This document shows positions 17,646 through 27,268 of a DNA stretch of 64,000 nucleotides, one piece after another. Numbering within the stretch: position 1 is the stretch's first letter; every line of letters begins with the position of its first letter. The position numbers and the translations under genes were made by a program. The stretch covers positions 806,001 to 870,000 of the forward strand of contig OX044364.1 of assembly GCA_943846735.1 (NCBI GenBank), in the 5' to 3' direction. Origin of the DNA: CAJQLB01 sp905479065. Its GTDB lineage: Bacteria; Bacteroidota; Bacteroidia; Flavobacteriales; Flavobacteriaceae. Under the pieces are notes generated by a model. It made no database searches, had not been told where the DNA came from, and saw nothing but the letters and a program-made list of their open reading frames with translations.

Positions 17646-19223
17646 TTATTTCGCAATATTTACTGCTCGCGTTTCTCTAATCACAGTGACTTTTACTTGA
17701 CCAGGATACGTCATATCAGTTTGGATTTTTTGAGATATTTCAAAAGATAATTGTGATGCTTTATCATCATTGACTTTTTCGCTTTCAACGATGACCCTTA
17801 ATTCTCTTCCTGCTTGAATTGCATAAGCTTTTTTGACGCCTGTAAAACCGAAGGCAATGTCTTCAAGATCTTTTAAGCGTTGAATATAAGAATCTAATAC
17901 TTGACGTCGTGCGCCTGGGCGAGCTCCTGATATCGCATCACACACCTGAATGATTGGTGATAATAGTGACACCATCTCAATTTCATCATGGTGAGCTCCG
18001 ATAGCATTACAAACTTCTGGCTTTTCACCGTGCTTTTCTGCCCACTGCATCCCTAAAATAGCATGAGGAGTCTCCATATCAGCTTCAGCATCCGGAACCT
18101 TACCTATATCATGTAATAATCCTGCCCGTTTTGCCAATTTTGAATTTAACCCAAGTTCTGCAGCCATTACACCACAAAGTTTTGCGACTTCCCGGGAGTG
18201 CTGTAATAAGTTCTGACCATAAGAAGATCGGTATTTCATACGTCCAACCATTTTAATCAATTCAGGATGCAAACCATGTATTCCTAAATCAATAACCGTT
18301 CGCTTTCCGACTTCGATGATCTCTTGATCAATTTGTTTTTTGGTTTTTTTGACTATCTCTTCAATTCTTGCAGGATGAATTCGGCCATCTGTAACCAATT
18401 TGTGTAGTGATAAGCGTGCAATTTCTCTTCTTACAGAATCAAAACAAGAGAGAATAATTGCTTCAGGTGTATCATCAACAATAATTTCAACCCCTGTAGC
18501 TGATTCAATAGCTCTAATATTGCGCCCCTCACGACCAATTATCCTTCCTTTTACATCATCAGATTCAATATTAAATACAGAGACACAATTATCAATAGCC
18601 TCCTCAGTACCGATTCTTTGTATCGTATTTATAATGATTTTCTTTGCATCTTGTTGAGATGTCATTTTGGCTTCTTCCATCTTATCCCGAACATAAGCCA
18701 TAGCATCGTTTTTAGCCTCACCTTTCAAAGATTCTATGAGTTGTTCTTTGGCGTCTTCAGCAGATAGCCCAGAAATCACCTCTAGTTGTTGTACTTGACT
18801 TTTATGCAATTTTTCTAACTCCTCTTTTCGCTTGTCCAGATAAACTATTCTCTTATTGTAGTCATTGATTTTGTTCTCAACATCCACATTTAATTTTTTT
18901 GATCTTGCTAATTCAGATGATGTCTGAGACTCTTTATCTCGGGTTCGCTTTTCAGCTTCAGCCATTTTCTTATCTCTATTGAGTATCACCTTTTCATGTT
19001 CGGACTTTAATTCAATAAATTTTTCTTTTGCTTGAAGAATTTTGTCCTTTTTAATAGTTTCTCCTTCATGATTAGCCTCTTTTATGATTGAAGCTGCTTC
19101 ATTTTTTGCAGTTTTCACTAATTTGGAAGCATTATTTTTTTCTTGATTTTTAGCTATTATAAATCCAATTACAAAACCTAATACAATACCTCCAACAATC
19201 AATACAATTGTGTTCATTTCCAT
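17646..19223 (-). CDS. rny: Ribonuclease Y
   Basis: 525 residues. An N-terminal membrane anchor (residues 4-24) is followed by a long charged coiled coil to about residue 190, a KH domain (GRIIGREGRNIRAIE at about 230-245) and an HD domain with LLHDIGKV. It is the membrane-bound endoribonuclease that starts mRNA decay in many bacteria. The start is only 17 bases after the predicted 6S RNA terminator, and I see no TAnnTTTG box between. Its message may come from read-through of the 6S gene or from a promoter inside it. Confidence 0.96.
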   Translation of the reverse strand: MEMNTIVLIVGGIVLGFVIGFIIAKNQEKNNASKLVKTAKNEAASIIKEANHEGETIKKDKILQAKEKFIELKSEHEKVILNRDKKMAEAEKRTRDKESQTSSELARSKKLNVDVENKINDYNKRIVYLDKRKEELEKLHKSQVQQLEVISGLSAEDAKEQLIESLKGEAKNDAMAYVRDKMEEAKMTSQQDAKKIIINTIQRIGTEEAIDNCVSVFNIESDDVKGRIIGREGRNIRAIESATGVEIIVDDTPEAIILSCFDSVRREIARLSLHKLVTDGRIHPARIEEIVKKTKKQIDQEIIEVGKRTVIDLGIHGLHPELIKMVGRMKYRSSYGQNLLQHSREVAKLCGVMAAELGLNSKLAKRAGLLHDIGKVPDAEADMETPHAILGMQWAEKHGEKPEVCNAIGAHHDEIEMVSLLSPIIQVCDAISGARPGARRQVLDSYIQRLKDLEDIAFGFTGVKKAYAIQAGRELRVIVESEKVNDDKASQLSFEISQKIQTDMTYPGQVKVTVIRETRAVNIAK

Positions 19224-19239
19224 GTTATCCCAGTTAGTT

Positions 19240-19412
19240 AAAAAAAAAGCCTACAAAAGCTGAGGTTTTGTATGAACTCCTTAAAAACAAGTTTAAGGCT
19301 AACAAGCTGATCAAGTATCTGCTCAAAGACAGCACGCTTTTACAACTTTAACTCACCTTTTTTAAAGAATTAACGTTGAGTTCATCAAAAAAATAACTAA
19401 TGTAGGCAGTAA
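19240..19412 (-). ncRNA. ssrS: 6S-like RNA (6S-Flavo type) between zapA and rny
   Basis: About 170 bases with the shape of 6S RNA. The closing stem GCCTACA (19407-19401) pairs with TGTAGGC (19255-19249). A second long-range stem ATGAACTC (19385-19378) pairs with GAGTTCAT (19279-19272). There is a large internal region, a local hairpin (CTTAAA with TTTAAG, 19298-19280), and a T9 terminator tract (19248-19240). 6S RNA mimics an open promoter and binds RNA polymerase holoenzyme. A place next to zapA is known for ssrS in proteobacteria. The 5' end is estimated. Confidence 0.72.
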
Positions 19413-19434
19413 CCTTTATTATGTTTAAAAGAAC

Positions 19435-19728
19435 TTAAGAGCCTAAATACTCTCCCAATAAATGATTCATAGCATTGAGCTTTTCTTCAACTTCTTCATT
19501 TAGATATTCGGTATCTATTGCTTTCTGTTCCTTTTGAGATGCAAATTGCAATGCACACATGGCTAAAACATCTTGTTTGTCACGAACAGAATAGCTTTGC
19601 TCAAATTGTTTAATCATTGCATCAATTTTCTGAGCAGCTTTACGTAATCCCTCCTCTTGCTTTGAGTCAATAGTCAACGGATATACCCTGTTGGCTATTG
19701 AAAGTTTAATTTTTAGCTTTTCTGACAT
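19435..19728 (-). CDS. zapA: Cell division protein ZapA
   Basis: 97 residues, the usual size. The N-terminal strand-rich head (KLKIKLSIANRVYPLTI) is followed by an RKAAQKIDAMI helix and a C-terminal coiled coil, as in ZapA, which bundles FtsZ filaments at the division site. It is 13 bases downstream of the coiled-coil gene and upstream of the 6S-like RNA, all on the minus strand and probably from one promoter at 20057-20087. Confidence 0.9.
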   Translation of the reverse strand: MSEKLKIKLSIANRVYPLTIDSKQEEGLRKAAQKIDAMIKQFEQSYSVRDKQDVLAMCALQFASQKEQKAIDTEYLNEEVEEKLNAMNHLLGEYLGS

Positions 19729-19741
19729 TTATACGCTGCAT

Positions 19742-20032
19742 TTACTCTGATAACTGAGAAATACAATGATCAATCTCCCTAATTAACGTGTTTATTTTGA
19801 GCTTTGCTTCTCTTTTACTTTCATCACTGCCAAGAATTGAATTCGCAAATTTGAGTGATTCGTATTTTTCTTCCCAAGAACTAATGATAGCGTCTTTTTG
19901 CATCACTTTTTGTTGAACAGATTTCATATCTGCTTGTAGTTGGACATTTTCTTTTTGTAACACTTCAACTCGGTTCAAAATTTTGTTGATTTTGCCCTCA
20001 AGTGAATCGACAATAGACTCAATACTACTCAT
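19742..20032 (-). CDS. Small coiled-coil protein upstream of zapA (ZapB-like by position)
   Basis: 96 residues. Nearly the whole chain is heptad-patterned helix (residues about 5-60: repeated I/L/V at a/d positions, rich in K, E, Q), with a helical tail. There is no signal or membrane segment. Length and shape resemble the divisome coiled-coil ZapB, which works with ZapA, but coiled coils align poorly and I infer the link mainly from operon position, 13 bases before zapA. Confidence 0.7.
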   Translation of the reverse strand: MSSIESIVDSLEGKINKILNRVEVLQKENVQLQADMKSVQQKVMQKDAIISSWEEKYESLKFANSILGSDESKREAKLKINTLIREIDHCISQLSE

Positions 20033-20056
20033 TTGTGCTATTCAATACTTATAACA

Positions 20057-20087
20057 CAAAGTTAACATACCAAATCTTAAATAACAA
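20057..20087 (-). promoter_or_regulatory. Promoter of the coiled-coil gene-zapA-6S unit
   Basis: Minus strand: TTG (20087-20085), 20 bases, TAACTTTG (20064-20057). This is an exact match to the Bacteroidota consensus, with the same -7 sequence as the pyrR promoter. The predicted RNA start is near 20050, 18 bases before the ATG. Confidence 0.75.
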
Positions 20088-20212
20088 TTCTTTTGAACTA
20101 AAATTTAAAACACGCACATTATCAAGTGATTACAAGTTTTTTAAGGGTTGTAAACTAAAGGCTTTGCCAGTTAATAACAATTTAATATTTTTACATTTAA
20201 GATTAGTAATTC

Positions 20213-21907
20213 ATGAGGCAATTTCACTTTTTATTGTTGTTTTTTCTAGTTCAAACTTCCATTGCACAAAACCCTTATCCTCAAGATTATTTTAACAGCC
20301 CCCTTGATATAAATTTGGTGCTATCTGGCACATTTGCAGAGCTAAGGTCCAATCACTTTCATTCTGGTCTAGATATCAAAACACAACACCGAGAAGGCCT
20401 CAATATCTATGCTGCGGCAAAGGGCTATGTAAGTCGTATTAAAATTTCTCATTTTGGTTATGGTAAAGCGCTGTATATAACACATCCTAATGGCTACACC
20501 ACCGTTTACGCTCATTTAAAAAAATTTGCTCCCATTATTGAGGCTTATGTCAAACAAAGACAATACACAACTGAAAGTTTTGAAATTGAACTTTTCCCCG
20601 ATATTAATTCCTTACCTATTAATACTAGTGACATTATCGCCTATTCCGGCAATACAGGAGGTTCGGGTGGGCCTCACTTACATTTTGAAATAAGAGACAA
20701 ACAAGAAAGACCAATGAATCCTATGCTTTTTGGCATTGATATCCAGGATTCAAAAAAACCTCAAATTGCATCAATATACGCCTACCCAATTGGTAAAAAT
20801 GCCCATGTTAATTTGAAAAAAGAAAAGACAGAGCTACGTTTAAAAAAACATAAAGATGATCGATACTCTATTGAAAACATTCAAGCTTTTGGTAAAATAG
20901 GATTTGGAATTGAAACCTTTGACAGACAAGATTTAGCAGCAAATAAAAATGGAGTTAGTAATATTCAAACTCATTACAACGGTAATAAAAATTTTGAACT
21001 CGATTTTAAACGATTTTCATTTAATGAAACAAAACATTTGAATCGATTAATTGATTATGAATATTATCAAAATAAAAAGTCTCGAATACAAAAATTATTT
21101 ATTGAACAAAATAATCCATTGAGCCTCTACAAGAACCATATTGATAATGGTTATTTACACATTGAGGATAGCACCGCGTCTGTTTACAAAATACAGATAA
21201 AAGATTATCACGGAAATAACACATGGGTCACTTTAAATATCAATGGGGTCAAAATTGATTCTTTGAAAAATTCAGTGTCAAAAACAACTGATTTTTTTAT
21301 TCAAGCCAATCAAGCAACAAGCTTAGAAAAAGAAAACGTATCTGTTTCCATACCGGCTAACACATTTTATGATGATTTTTTTATTGATTTTAATGTCGTA
21401 AATGATACTCTAACGCTTCATCAAAATGTCGTAGCACTTCAAAAAAATCTCATTATAAATTTTGATATTAGTGGTTACAATAACGTTGACAAGAATCAAT
21501 TATTTATTGGTCGGCTTTCAAAATATGGTAAAAAACTTTATTACGTCTCTGCGATGAAAAAAAAGAATGTTATCACTGCATACACTAAAACACTTGGTAC
21601 ATACACTATTGGTATTGATAATGATAAACCAATTATTGAGCCCTTTAATTTTTTCAAAGGTAAATGGCTAAGTAAATACCGCTTTTTAAAACTAAATATA
21701 CGTGATGAAACCTCAGGAATCAAAAGCTATAGAGCTACCATCAATGGCAACTGGGTATTGATGGAGTACGATTATAAGAAAAATATGCTGACTTATGATT
21801 TTAATGACGGAATGAAGACAAATGAGACCAAGTATAAATTAAAAGTAATTGTAATTGATAATGTAGGAAATAGTTCTACATTTGAAACAGATTTTTACAG
21901 AAAATAA
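20213..21907 (+). CDS. M23-family (LytM) peptidase with C-terminal beta domain
   Basis: 564 residues. The signal peptide (1-19) ends SIAQ. The LytM zinc site is H50-x3-D54 (HSGLD), H101, and H155-x-H157 (PHLHFEI), complete enough for an active enzyme that cuts peptidoglycan cross-bridges or cross-links. The peptidase domain is at the N-terminus, and residues about 190-564 form a long strand-rich region of unknown role, which sets it apart from NlpD/EnvC. The TonB-dependent receptor gene starts 12 bases downstream, so the two are probably one operon. Confidence 0.9.
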   Translation: MRQFHFLLLFFLVQTSIAQNPYPQDYFNSPLDINLVLSGTFAELRSNHFHSGLDIKTQHREGLNIYAAAKGYVSRIKISHFGYGKALYITHPNGYTTVYAHLKKFAPIIEAYVKQRQYTTESFEIELFPDINSLPINTSDIIAYSGNTGGSGGPHLHFEIRDKQERPMNPMLFGIDIQDSKKPQIASIYAYPIGKNAHVNLKKEKTELRLKKHKDDRYSIENIQAFGKIGFGIETFDRQDLAANKNGVSNIQTHYNGNKNFELDFKRFSFNETKHLNRLIDYEYYQNKKSRIQKLFIEQNNPLSLYKNHIDNGYLHIEDSTASVYKIQIKDYHGNNTWVTLNINGVKIDSLKNSVSKTTDFFIQANQATSLEKENVSVSIPANTFYDDFFIDFNVVNDTLTLHQNVVALQKNLIINFDISGYNNVDKNQLFIGRLSKYGKKLYYVSAMKKKNVITAYTKTLGTYTIGIDNDKPIIEPFNFFKGKWLSKYRFLKLNIRDETSGIKSYRATINGNWVLMEYDYKKNMLTYDFNDGMKTNETKYKLKVIVIDNVGNSSTFETDFYRK

Positions 21908-21919
21908 AAACACGGACTA

Positions 21920-24385
21920 TTGAAAATTTATTCATTCTTATTTAAAATTGTAGTTTTACTTTTACCTATATGGGGACTCGCGCAAACAGCGACCCTAAAG
22001 GGTGTGGTTCTAGATGATAGTGAGAATCCAATTGAAAGTGTTAATATCATCGCAAAATCATCTGGCACGATTACTAATTTAAATGGATTTTATCTTTTTA
22101 AAATTCCATCAAATCAAGATATTCAAATTGAATTTACACATATAAACCATAAAAAAGTACTAGCTACTTTTAATTTAAAAAATGGTGAAACGTTTGAATT
22201 TAATCCAATTATGAGCTCAGATATTGAACAAATATCTGTTGTGGTTGTGAACGGAAATCAACGAAAACAAGTGGAAGGAATTACCACTATTGATCCACAA
22301 CTTATTAGAACTATTAAAGGTGCCCAACCCGGTATTGAAAACCTATTAAAAACCTTGCCTGGTGTCAACATTTCTAATGAATTAAGCACACAATATTCTG
22401 TGCGAGGAGGTAATTTTGATGAAAACCTTGTTTACGTCAATGAAATAGAGGTTTATCGGCCCTTTTTAATTCGTTCAGGTCAGCAGGAGGGGTTAAGCTT
22501 CGTGAATTCCAATATGGTTCAAAATGTCGCGTTCTCAGCAGGTGGATTTCAAGCTCAATATGGGGATAAATTATCCTCTGTTTTAGATATTACATACCGC
22601 AATCCTCTCAATATTGGTATTCGTGCTGATATGAGTTTACTTGGAGGAAGTGTTACTTATGAAACAATTTCAAAGGATACCAAATTTTCAAGTATCACAG
22701 GGCTGCGATACAGAGACAATAGCTTGCTTGTTAAAGCTAAAGAAACAGAAACAAATTACGATCCAAAATTTGGTGATGCTCAAGCATATCTTACTTATAA
22801 ATTTTCAGATAAATTTCATTTGAGTTTTCTTGGAAATGCGTCTATCAATAAATATAATTACGAACCTAAAACAAGACAAACTAATTTTGGTACTCTTGAA
22901 AACCCATTAGCGTTATTGGTCTTTTATGAGGGACAAGAAAAAGATGCATATCAGACTTATTTTGGTGCTTTCAAAGGAACTTATTTCGCAAATGATGATT
23001 TGACCTTAAAATTAATAACATCTGCATACCATACAACGGAAGAAGAATATTTTGATATTCTTGCACAATACAGACTCGGTGAGGTGAATAGTAGTATCGG
23101 TGATGAAGACTTGGGTGAAGTTGAGTTTTCAGAGGGTATTGGAGGGCAACTGAATCATGCGAGAAATGATTTAGATGCGCTCATTGTCAATGTTGAACAC
23201 AAAGGAGATTTGAGTTTAAAAGACGATAGTAATCTCAAATGGTCTATCAAATACACCCATGAAGATATTCGAGATCGTATTGTTGAATGGGAAGTTATTG
23301 ATTCAGCAGGATTTTCAATAAATCCACCCAATATTGATGCATTTAATGAACAACCTTATTTGGCCTATGAAGGCCCGCTAGTTGCTTTCAAAGATATACG
23401 AGCAACCAACAACACTCAAATCGATAGATTACAAGGTTATGTGCAATGGAGTAAGCGCACAAGTCTCAATAAGAACGAACTTTTTTATAATGTGGGTGTA
23501 AGAGCCCATAATTGGATTGTAAATGGTACTAATATCACCAGCAAAAGTCAAGTTGTTGTTAGCCCTCGCTTTCAATTAGCATTGAAGCCAAACTGGGACA
23601 AGGATATGCTTTTTAGAATGAGCGGTGGTTTGTATTACCAGCCACCTTTCTACCGAGAACTAAGAGATAGTGATGGCGTTGTAAATAGTCAAGTAATGGC
23701 ACAAAAATCAATTCATCTTGTTATTGCCAATGAGTATAGTTTTAAACTTTGGGATAGACCTTTTAAGCTTGTCTCCGAAGCTTACTATAAAAATATGTCA
23801 GATATTAATTCTTACACTATTGAGAATGTTCGTATCCGATACAAAGCCAATAATGATGCTAAAGCTTATGCTTACGGGCTGGATTTTAGACTGAATGGAG
23901 AATTTGTACCCGGCACCGAGTCTTGGTTTAGTTTTGGCTATTTAAAAACTGAGGAAAACATAAACAACAAGGGTTATATTTCGAGGCCAACAGACCAACG
24001 ATTAAAATTTGGTGTCCTTTTTCAAGATTATGTTCCCAATATCCCTAATCTAAAAATGTACTTGAATTTAGTATACAATACGGGGCTACCTGGAGGCTCA
24101 CCAAGTTATGCAAACCCTTATGAGTACCAAAACAGATTACCCGACTATAAACGAGCTGATCTTGGAATTTCGTATGTTGTAATTGATTCTAAAAAGGCCT
24201 TTAAGCGCGGTTGGAAAAGTAAATTTAAAGAATTGAATATCGGCATTGAAATATTTAACATGTTCGATGTGCAAAATTCGATTACAAACACCTGGGTAAG
24301 AGACGTTTACAGTAAGCGTCAATATTCAATACCAAATTATCTTACTCCAAGAGTGTTTAATATAAGAGTTGGAATGCGTTTTTAA
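21920..24385 (+). CDS. TonB-dependent outer-membrane receptor with carboxypeptidase-like domain
   Basis: 821 residues. The start is TTG (21920), chosen because it gives a clean signal peptide (KIYSFLF...GLAQ) and no ATG is available before it. A carboxypeptidase-regulatory-like domain is at about 23-105 (GVVLDDSENPIESVNI). The plug follows (LLKTLPGVNISNELSTQYSV, with VRGGNFDENLVYVNE), then a 22-strand barrel ending in the aromatic terminal strand IRVGMRF. Such receptors import large substrates with TonB energy. No SusD partner is adjacent, so carbohydrate uptake is not implied. Its last four bases are shared with the convergent cysteine desulfurase gene. Confidence 0.92.
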   Translation: MKIYSFLFKIVVLLLPIWGLAQTATLKGVVLDDSENPIESVNIIAKSSGTITNLNGFYLFKIPSNQDIQIEFTHINHKKVLATFNLKNGETFEFNPIMSSDIEQISVVVVNGNQRKQVEGITTIDPQLIRTIKGAQPGIENLLKTLPGVNISNELSTQYSVRGGNFDENLVYVNEIEVYRPFLIRSGQQEGLSFVNSNMVQNVAFSAGGFQAQYGDKLSSVLDITYRNPLNIGIRADMSLLGGSVTYETISKDTKFSSITGLRYRDNSLLVKAKETETNYDPKFGDAQAYLTYKFSDKFHLSFLGNASINKYNYEPKTRQTNFGTLENPLALLVFYEGQEKDAYQTYFGAFKGTYFANDDLTLKLITSAYHTTEEEYFDILAQYRLGEVNSSIGDEDLGEVEFSEGIGGQLNHARNDLDALIVNVEHKGDLSLKDDSNLKWSIKYTHEDIRDRIVEWEVIDSAGFSINPPNIDAFNEQPYLAYEGPLVAFKDIRATNNTQIDRLQGYVQWSKRTSLNKNELFYNVGVRAHNWIVNGTNITSKSQVVVSPRFQLALKPNWDKDMLFRMSGGLYYQPPFYRELRDSDGVVNSQVMAQKSIHLVIANEYSFKLWDRPFKLVSEAYYKNMSDINSYTIENVRIRYKANNDAKAYAYGLDFRLNGEFVPGTESWFSFGYLKTEENINNKGYISRPTDQRLKFGVLFQDYVPNIPNLKMYLNLVYNTGLPGGSPSYANPYEYQNRLPDYKRADLGISYVVIDSKKAFKRGWKSKFKELNIGIEIFNMFDVQNSITNTWVRDVYSKRQYSIPNYLTPRVFNIRVGMRF

Positions 24386-25530
24386 CAATAAACCAGTTCC
24401 TGTAAACATTTCACTACATAGTCTACATCTTCTTTTGTATTAAAAATACTAAAAGAAAATCTGATAGAAGGCTTACTAAGTTCTTCCTCATTTAAAATTG
24501 CAGATAAAACATGTGACTTTTTAGTACTACCGCTTTGACAAGCACTGCCTTTAGAACATGCAATTCCCTTGAGATCTAATTGGAATAAAAACATTGCACT
24601 TTTTTCTTCAGATATCGGAAAGCATACATTTACGGAAGTATAAGCACTTTTTTCTAAATGCCCTGAATGACCATTAAATGAACACTCTGGAACAGCCTTT
24701 TTTAAAGACTCTATGAAATAAGATTTTATATTTTTTATAAAAGCTCCCTCGGCAACTAGATTAGTCGTTGCTATTTTAAATGCTTCAGCTAAGCCTGCTA
24801 TATTATGTACACATTCTGTTCCAGCTCTAAAACCACGCTCTTGTTCACCACCAAAAATAATCGATTTTAACCCCGAATCTTTTCGGATAAATGCAAAACC
24901 TACACCTTTAGGTCCATGAAATTTATGAGCACTCGCAGCAAGGAAATCAATTGGAACTTTGCTAAGATCTATATCATAATGCCCAACAGCCTGAACTGTA
25001 TCACTATGAAAAAGAGCCTTATGTTTTTTACATAAATTCGCAACATACTCTATATCTAATAAATTTCCAATTTCGTTGTTTACGTACATCAAGGTAGTTA
25101 GCACGTTATGATTAGTTTCTAGTAAATGCTCTAAATGTTGATAGTCCAATTCTCCATGTTCATCAATGTCAACATATCGTACGGTAATATCATATTCATT
25201 TGATAATTGATTTAATGTGTGTAAAATAGCATTATGTTCAATTTTTGAAGTTATAAATGTTTTAACTCCAAGATCTCTTGCAGCACTCCTCAATACTAAA
25301 TTATCAGCTTCGGTACCACCAGAAGTAAATATTATTTCAGCAGGAGTTACATTAAAATAAGCTGCGATTTCTTTTCTATTTTTCTCAATTAAAGATCTAG
25401 ATGATCTACCAAAACTATGTGTAGATGAGGCATTTCCATAATTATTTTTCATTACACTTGTTATGACTTCAATGACCTCATTACGAATGGGTGTTGTTGC
25501 TGCGTTATCAAAATAAACTGGTGTTTTCAT
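24382..25530 (-). CDS. Cysteine desulfurase (NifS/IscS class)
   Basis: 382 residues, PLP enzyme that converts cysteine to alanine and enzyme-bound persulfide for Fe-S or thio-cofactor synthesis. The N-terminus YFDNAATTP is diagnostic. PLP Lys203 lies in ASAHKFHGPKG, and the persulfide Cys331 in SKGSACQSG on a flexible loop, as in group I enzymes. No iscU, suf or tRNA-thiolation gene is adjacent, so the acceptor is unknown. Its stop codon overlaps the stop of the convergent receptor gene by four bases (TTAA). Confidence 0.93.
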   Translation of the reverse strand: MKTPVYFDNAATTPIRNEVIEVITSVMKNNYGNASSTHSFGRSSRSLIEKNRKEIAAYFNVTPAEIIFTSGGTEADNLVLRSAARDLGVKTFITSKIEHNAILHTLNQLSNEYDITVRYVDIDEHGELDYQHLEHLLETNHNVLTTLMYVNNEIGNLLDIEYVANLCKKHKALFHSDTVQAVGHYDIDLSKVPIDFLAASAHKFHGPKGVGFAFIRKDSGLKSIIFGGEQERGFRAGTECVHNIAGLAEAFKIATTNLVAEGAFIKNIKSYFIESLKKAVPECSFNGHSGHLEKSAYTSVNVCFPISEEKSAMFLFQLDLKGIACSKGSACQSGSTKKSHVLSAILNEEELSKPSIRFSFSIFNTKEDVDYVVKCLQELVYC

Positions 25531-25626
25531 ACATTATAATAAAGCGCTAAAATAATTAAATAAAATTATTTTCAATAAACTAAGGAATAATTTACATTTC
25601 TTTTATTTTTGTTTAAAATCTGTGTC

Positions 25627-26517
25627 ATGAGAGGGTTCTCTGTTTTTCTGCTATTTTCACTTTTTACATTGCTATCATGTAATGATGGTGACATCATTAC
25701 TGTTTCTTTAGATTTTGATAAAAACCTCGATTTATGTGGTAATACTGAATCTGACAATTATGTGATCTACGATATAAAAACAGATCCCAACGAATCACTA
25801 ACCCTTTTATTTCCAAGCAATAGCAATACAGATCGGATCTTCAATCCAGAGGAATCGCCCTATTCCTATGAATTATCAATTAGTAGCACAGTAAGGTTTA
25901 ATTACAGAACTTATGACAATGATCCTGCAGGATTGATATGTCAGGAAATTCCAAGTTCTGAAGTGTCTATTATTGAAGATTACCTAGCATCAGGAGGGAA
26001 AGTCGTTACACAATCTACCTTTACTGATGACGATCAAGATGGCATACCATCCGAAAACGAGGACCTCAATGGAAATGGAAATTTGGAAGATGATGACTCT
26101 GATGGTGACTCAATTCCAAATTACAAAGATTTTGATGATGATGGTGATAATGTAAGTACTCGATTAGAAAAGCCAGACCCAAATAGCGATGGAAATTTGG
26201 ATGATTCACAGGATACTGACAATGATGGCATTCCTGATTACTTGGACACAGATGATGACAACGACGGTTTAATCACACGTCATGAAGATGAAAACTTAAA
26301 CGGCAACCTACAAGATGATTTTGCTGACGGGTCGGTAATTGCAAGATATTTAGACAATAACGCCACCGAATCTTTTGTCTATGAGGTGATTAATTCAAAT
26401 GTCTTCACAAGGACCATTCTCGTAGAATTTTCTATTATTAATACGAATCTAGAGATCATTAACACAGACTTCATTGACTTGGGCATATTCACCTCCAGCC
26501 TTACTATAGAGGATTGA
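25627..26517 (+). CDS. Lipoprotein with thrombospondin-type-3-like calcium repeats
   Basis: 296 residues. The signal ends TLLSC (Cys18). Residues about 138-235 are packed with Asp/Asn loops of the DxDxDGIP type: DDQDGIPSENED, DSDGDSIPNYKD, DTDNDGIPDYLD, DDDNDGL. These are the calcium-binding TSP3/EF-like repeats often found on flavobacterial surface proteins. An N-terminal domain (20-135) precedes them and resembles nothing I can name. I start at ATG 25627. A TATTTTTG box is at 25604-25611. Function unknown; calcium-stabilised surface protein is the most I can say. Confidence 0.8.
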   Translation: MRGFSVFLLFSLFTLLSCNDGDIITVSLDFDKNLDLCGNTESDNYVIYDIKTDPNESLTLLFPSNSNTDRIFNPEESPYSYELSISSTVRFNYRTYDNDPAGLICQEIPSSEVSIIEDYLASGGKVVTQSTFTDDDQDGIPSENEDLNGNGNLEDDDSDGDSIPNYKDFDDDGDNVSTRLEKPDPNSDGNLDDSQDTDNDGIPDYLDTDDDNDGLITRHEDENLNGNLQDDFADGSVIARYLDNNATESFVYEVINSNVFTRTILVEFSIINTNLEIINTDFIDLGIFTSSLTIED

Positions 26518-26519
26518 TA

Positions 26520-27071
26520 TCAGTGATGATTCAAACAGACCTCAGTCGCACCAAAACCATATTTTTGATAATCAGCGTCATAATAGGTCAAATCTTCATA
26601 TCGTTTTAACACATACTCCAATTCTAATTTCAAGACTCCCTCTCCAACACCATGAATAAATACAATTCGTTGTATCTTTTTACTTTTTGCGAACGCCAAC
26701 TGTCGTTTTATAGTCTCTAGCTGACACGTGAGTATGTCGTAATTATTCATACCGCGACTGTTTGGAATAAGCTGTTCGATGTGCAAATCTACCTCCATCA
26801 CTGATTTATTTCGCTCTTTACGCCTGGCAAACCTTTGAGCTTTTTGTGAGGGAACTTTATCCGTTTTTATTTTATGTTGCGCATCCAAATTTATCAAGGA
26901 TGTAGCATTTAAGAACTGATGATTCCCTTTGTGAATAAGTTGAATAGGAGAAAACTCTAATAAAAAATCGTCGTTAGTTTGAATTGTGACTAAATCATCG
27001 GTAACTAAAACCACCTCCCCTGAAAAATCTTCATCAATAACTTCTACAAAGTCGCCCTTTTTGAATGACAT
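26520..27071 (-). CDS. Smr-domain protein (DUF2027-like)
   Basis: 183 residues. An N-terminal strand-rich domain (residues 1-50, GDFVEVIDEDFSGEVVLV) resembles a KOW/SH3-like barrel. A basic linker follows, then a C-terminal Smr domain (about 95-183) with DLHIEQL in place of DLHG and the IHGVGEGVLK motif. Smr domains are nicking or RNA-cleaving modules also found at the end of MutS2. The changed DLHG motif could affect activity. Its ATG overlaps the stop of the upstream small membrane protein by one base (TAATG). Confidence 0.85.
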   Translation of the reverse strand: MSFKKGDFVEVIDEDFSGEVVLVTDDLVTIQTNDDFLLEFSPIQLIHKGNHQFLNATSLINLDAQHKIKTDKVPSQKAQRFARRKERNKSVMEVDLHIEQLIPNSRGMNNYDILTCQLETIKRQLAFAKSKKIQRIVFIHGVGEGVLKLELEYVLKRYEDLTYYDADYQKYGFGATEVCLNHH

Positions 27072-27268
27072 TAGTTGCTGTGTTGATTTTTCTCGTGTTC
27101 GCTACTATTGGCTTTATTTGAAATACCACGTGACAACCGATATAACCCCGTCATCAACATGACAACACCTCCAATTAATATATATGTGTTTTGACTCTCG
27201 TAAGCATTCGCATACAATGCCACGAGCCCACCAAGACCAATTAAAAAATAATTAAAAAATCTATTCAT
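27071..27268 (-). CDS. Small two-helix membrane protein
   Basis: 65 residues with two hydrophobic segments (about 7-23 and 29-46) and a polar, charged tail. There is no recognisable family motif. It is translationally coupled to the Smr gene by a TAATG overlap, which makes it likely to be a real gene. Function unknown. Confidence 0.7.
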   Translation of the reverse strand: MNRFFNYFLIGLGGLVALYANAYESQNTYILIGGVVMLMTGLYRLSRGISNKANSSEHEKNQHSN

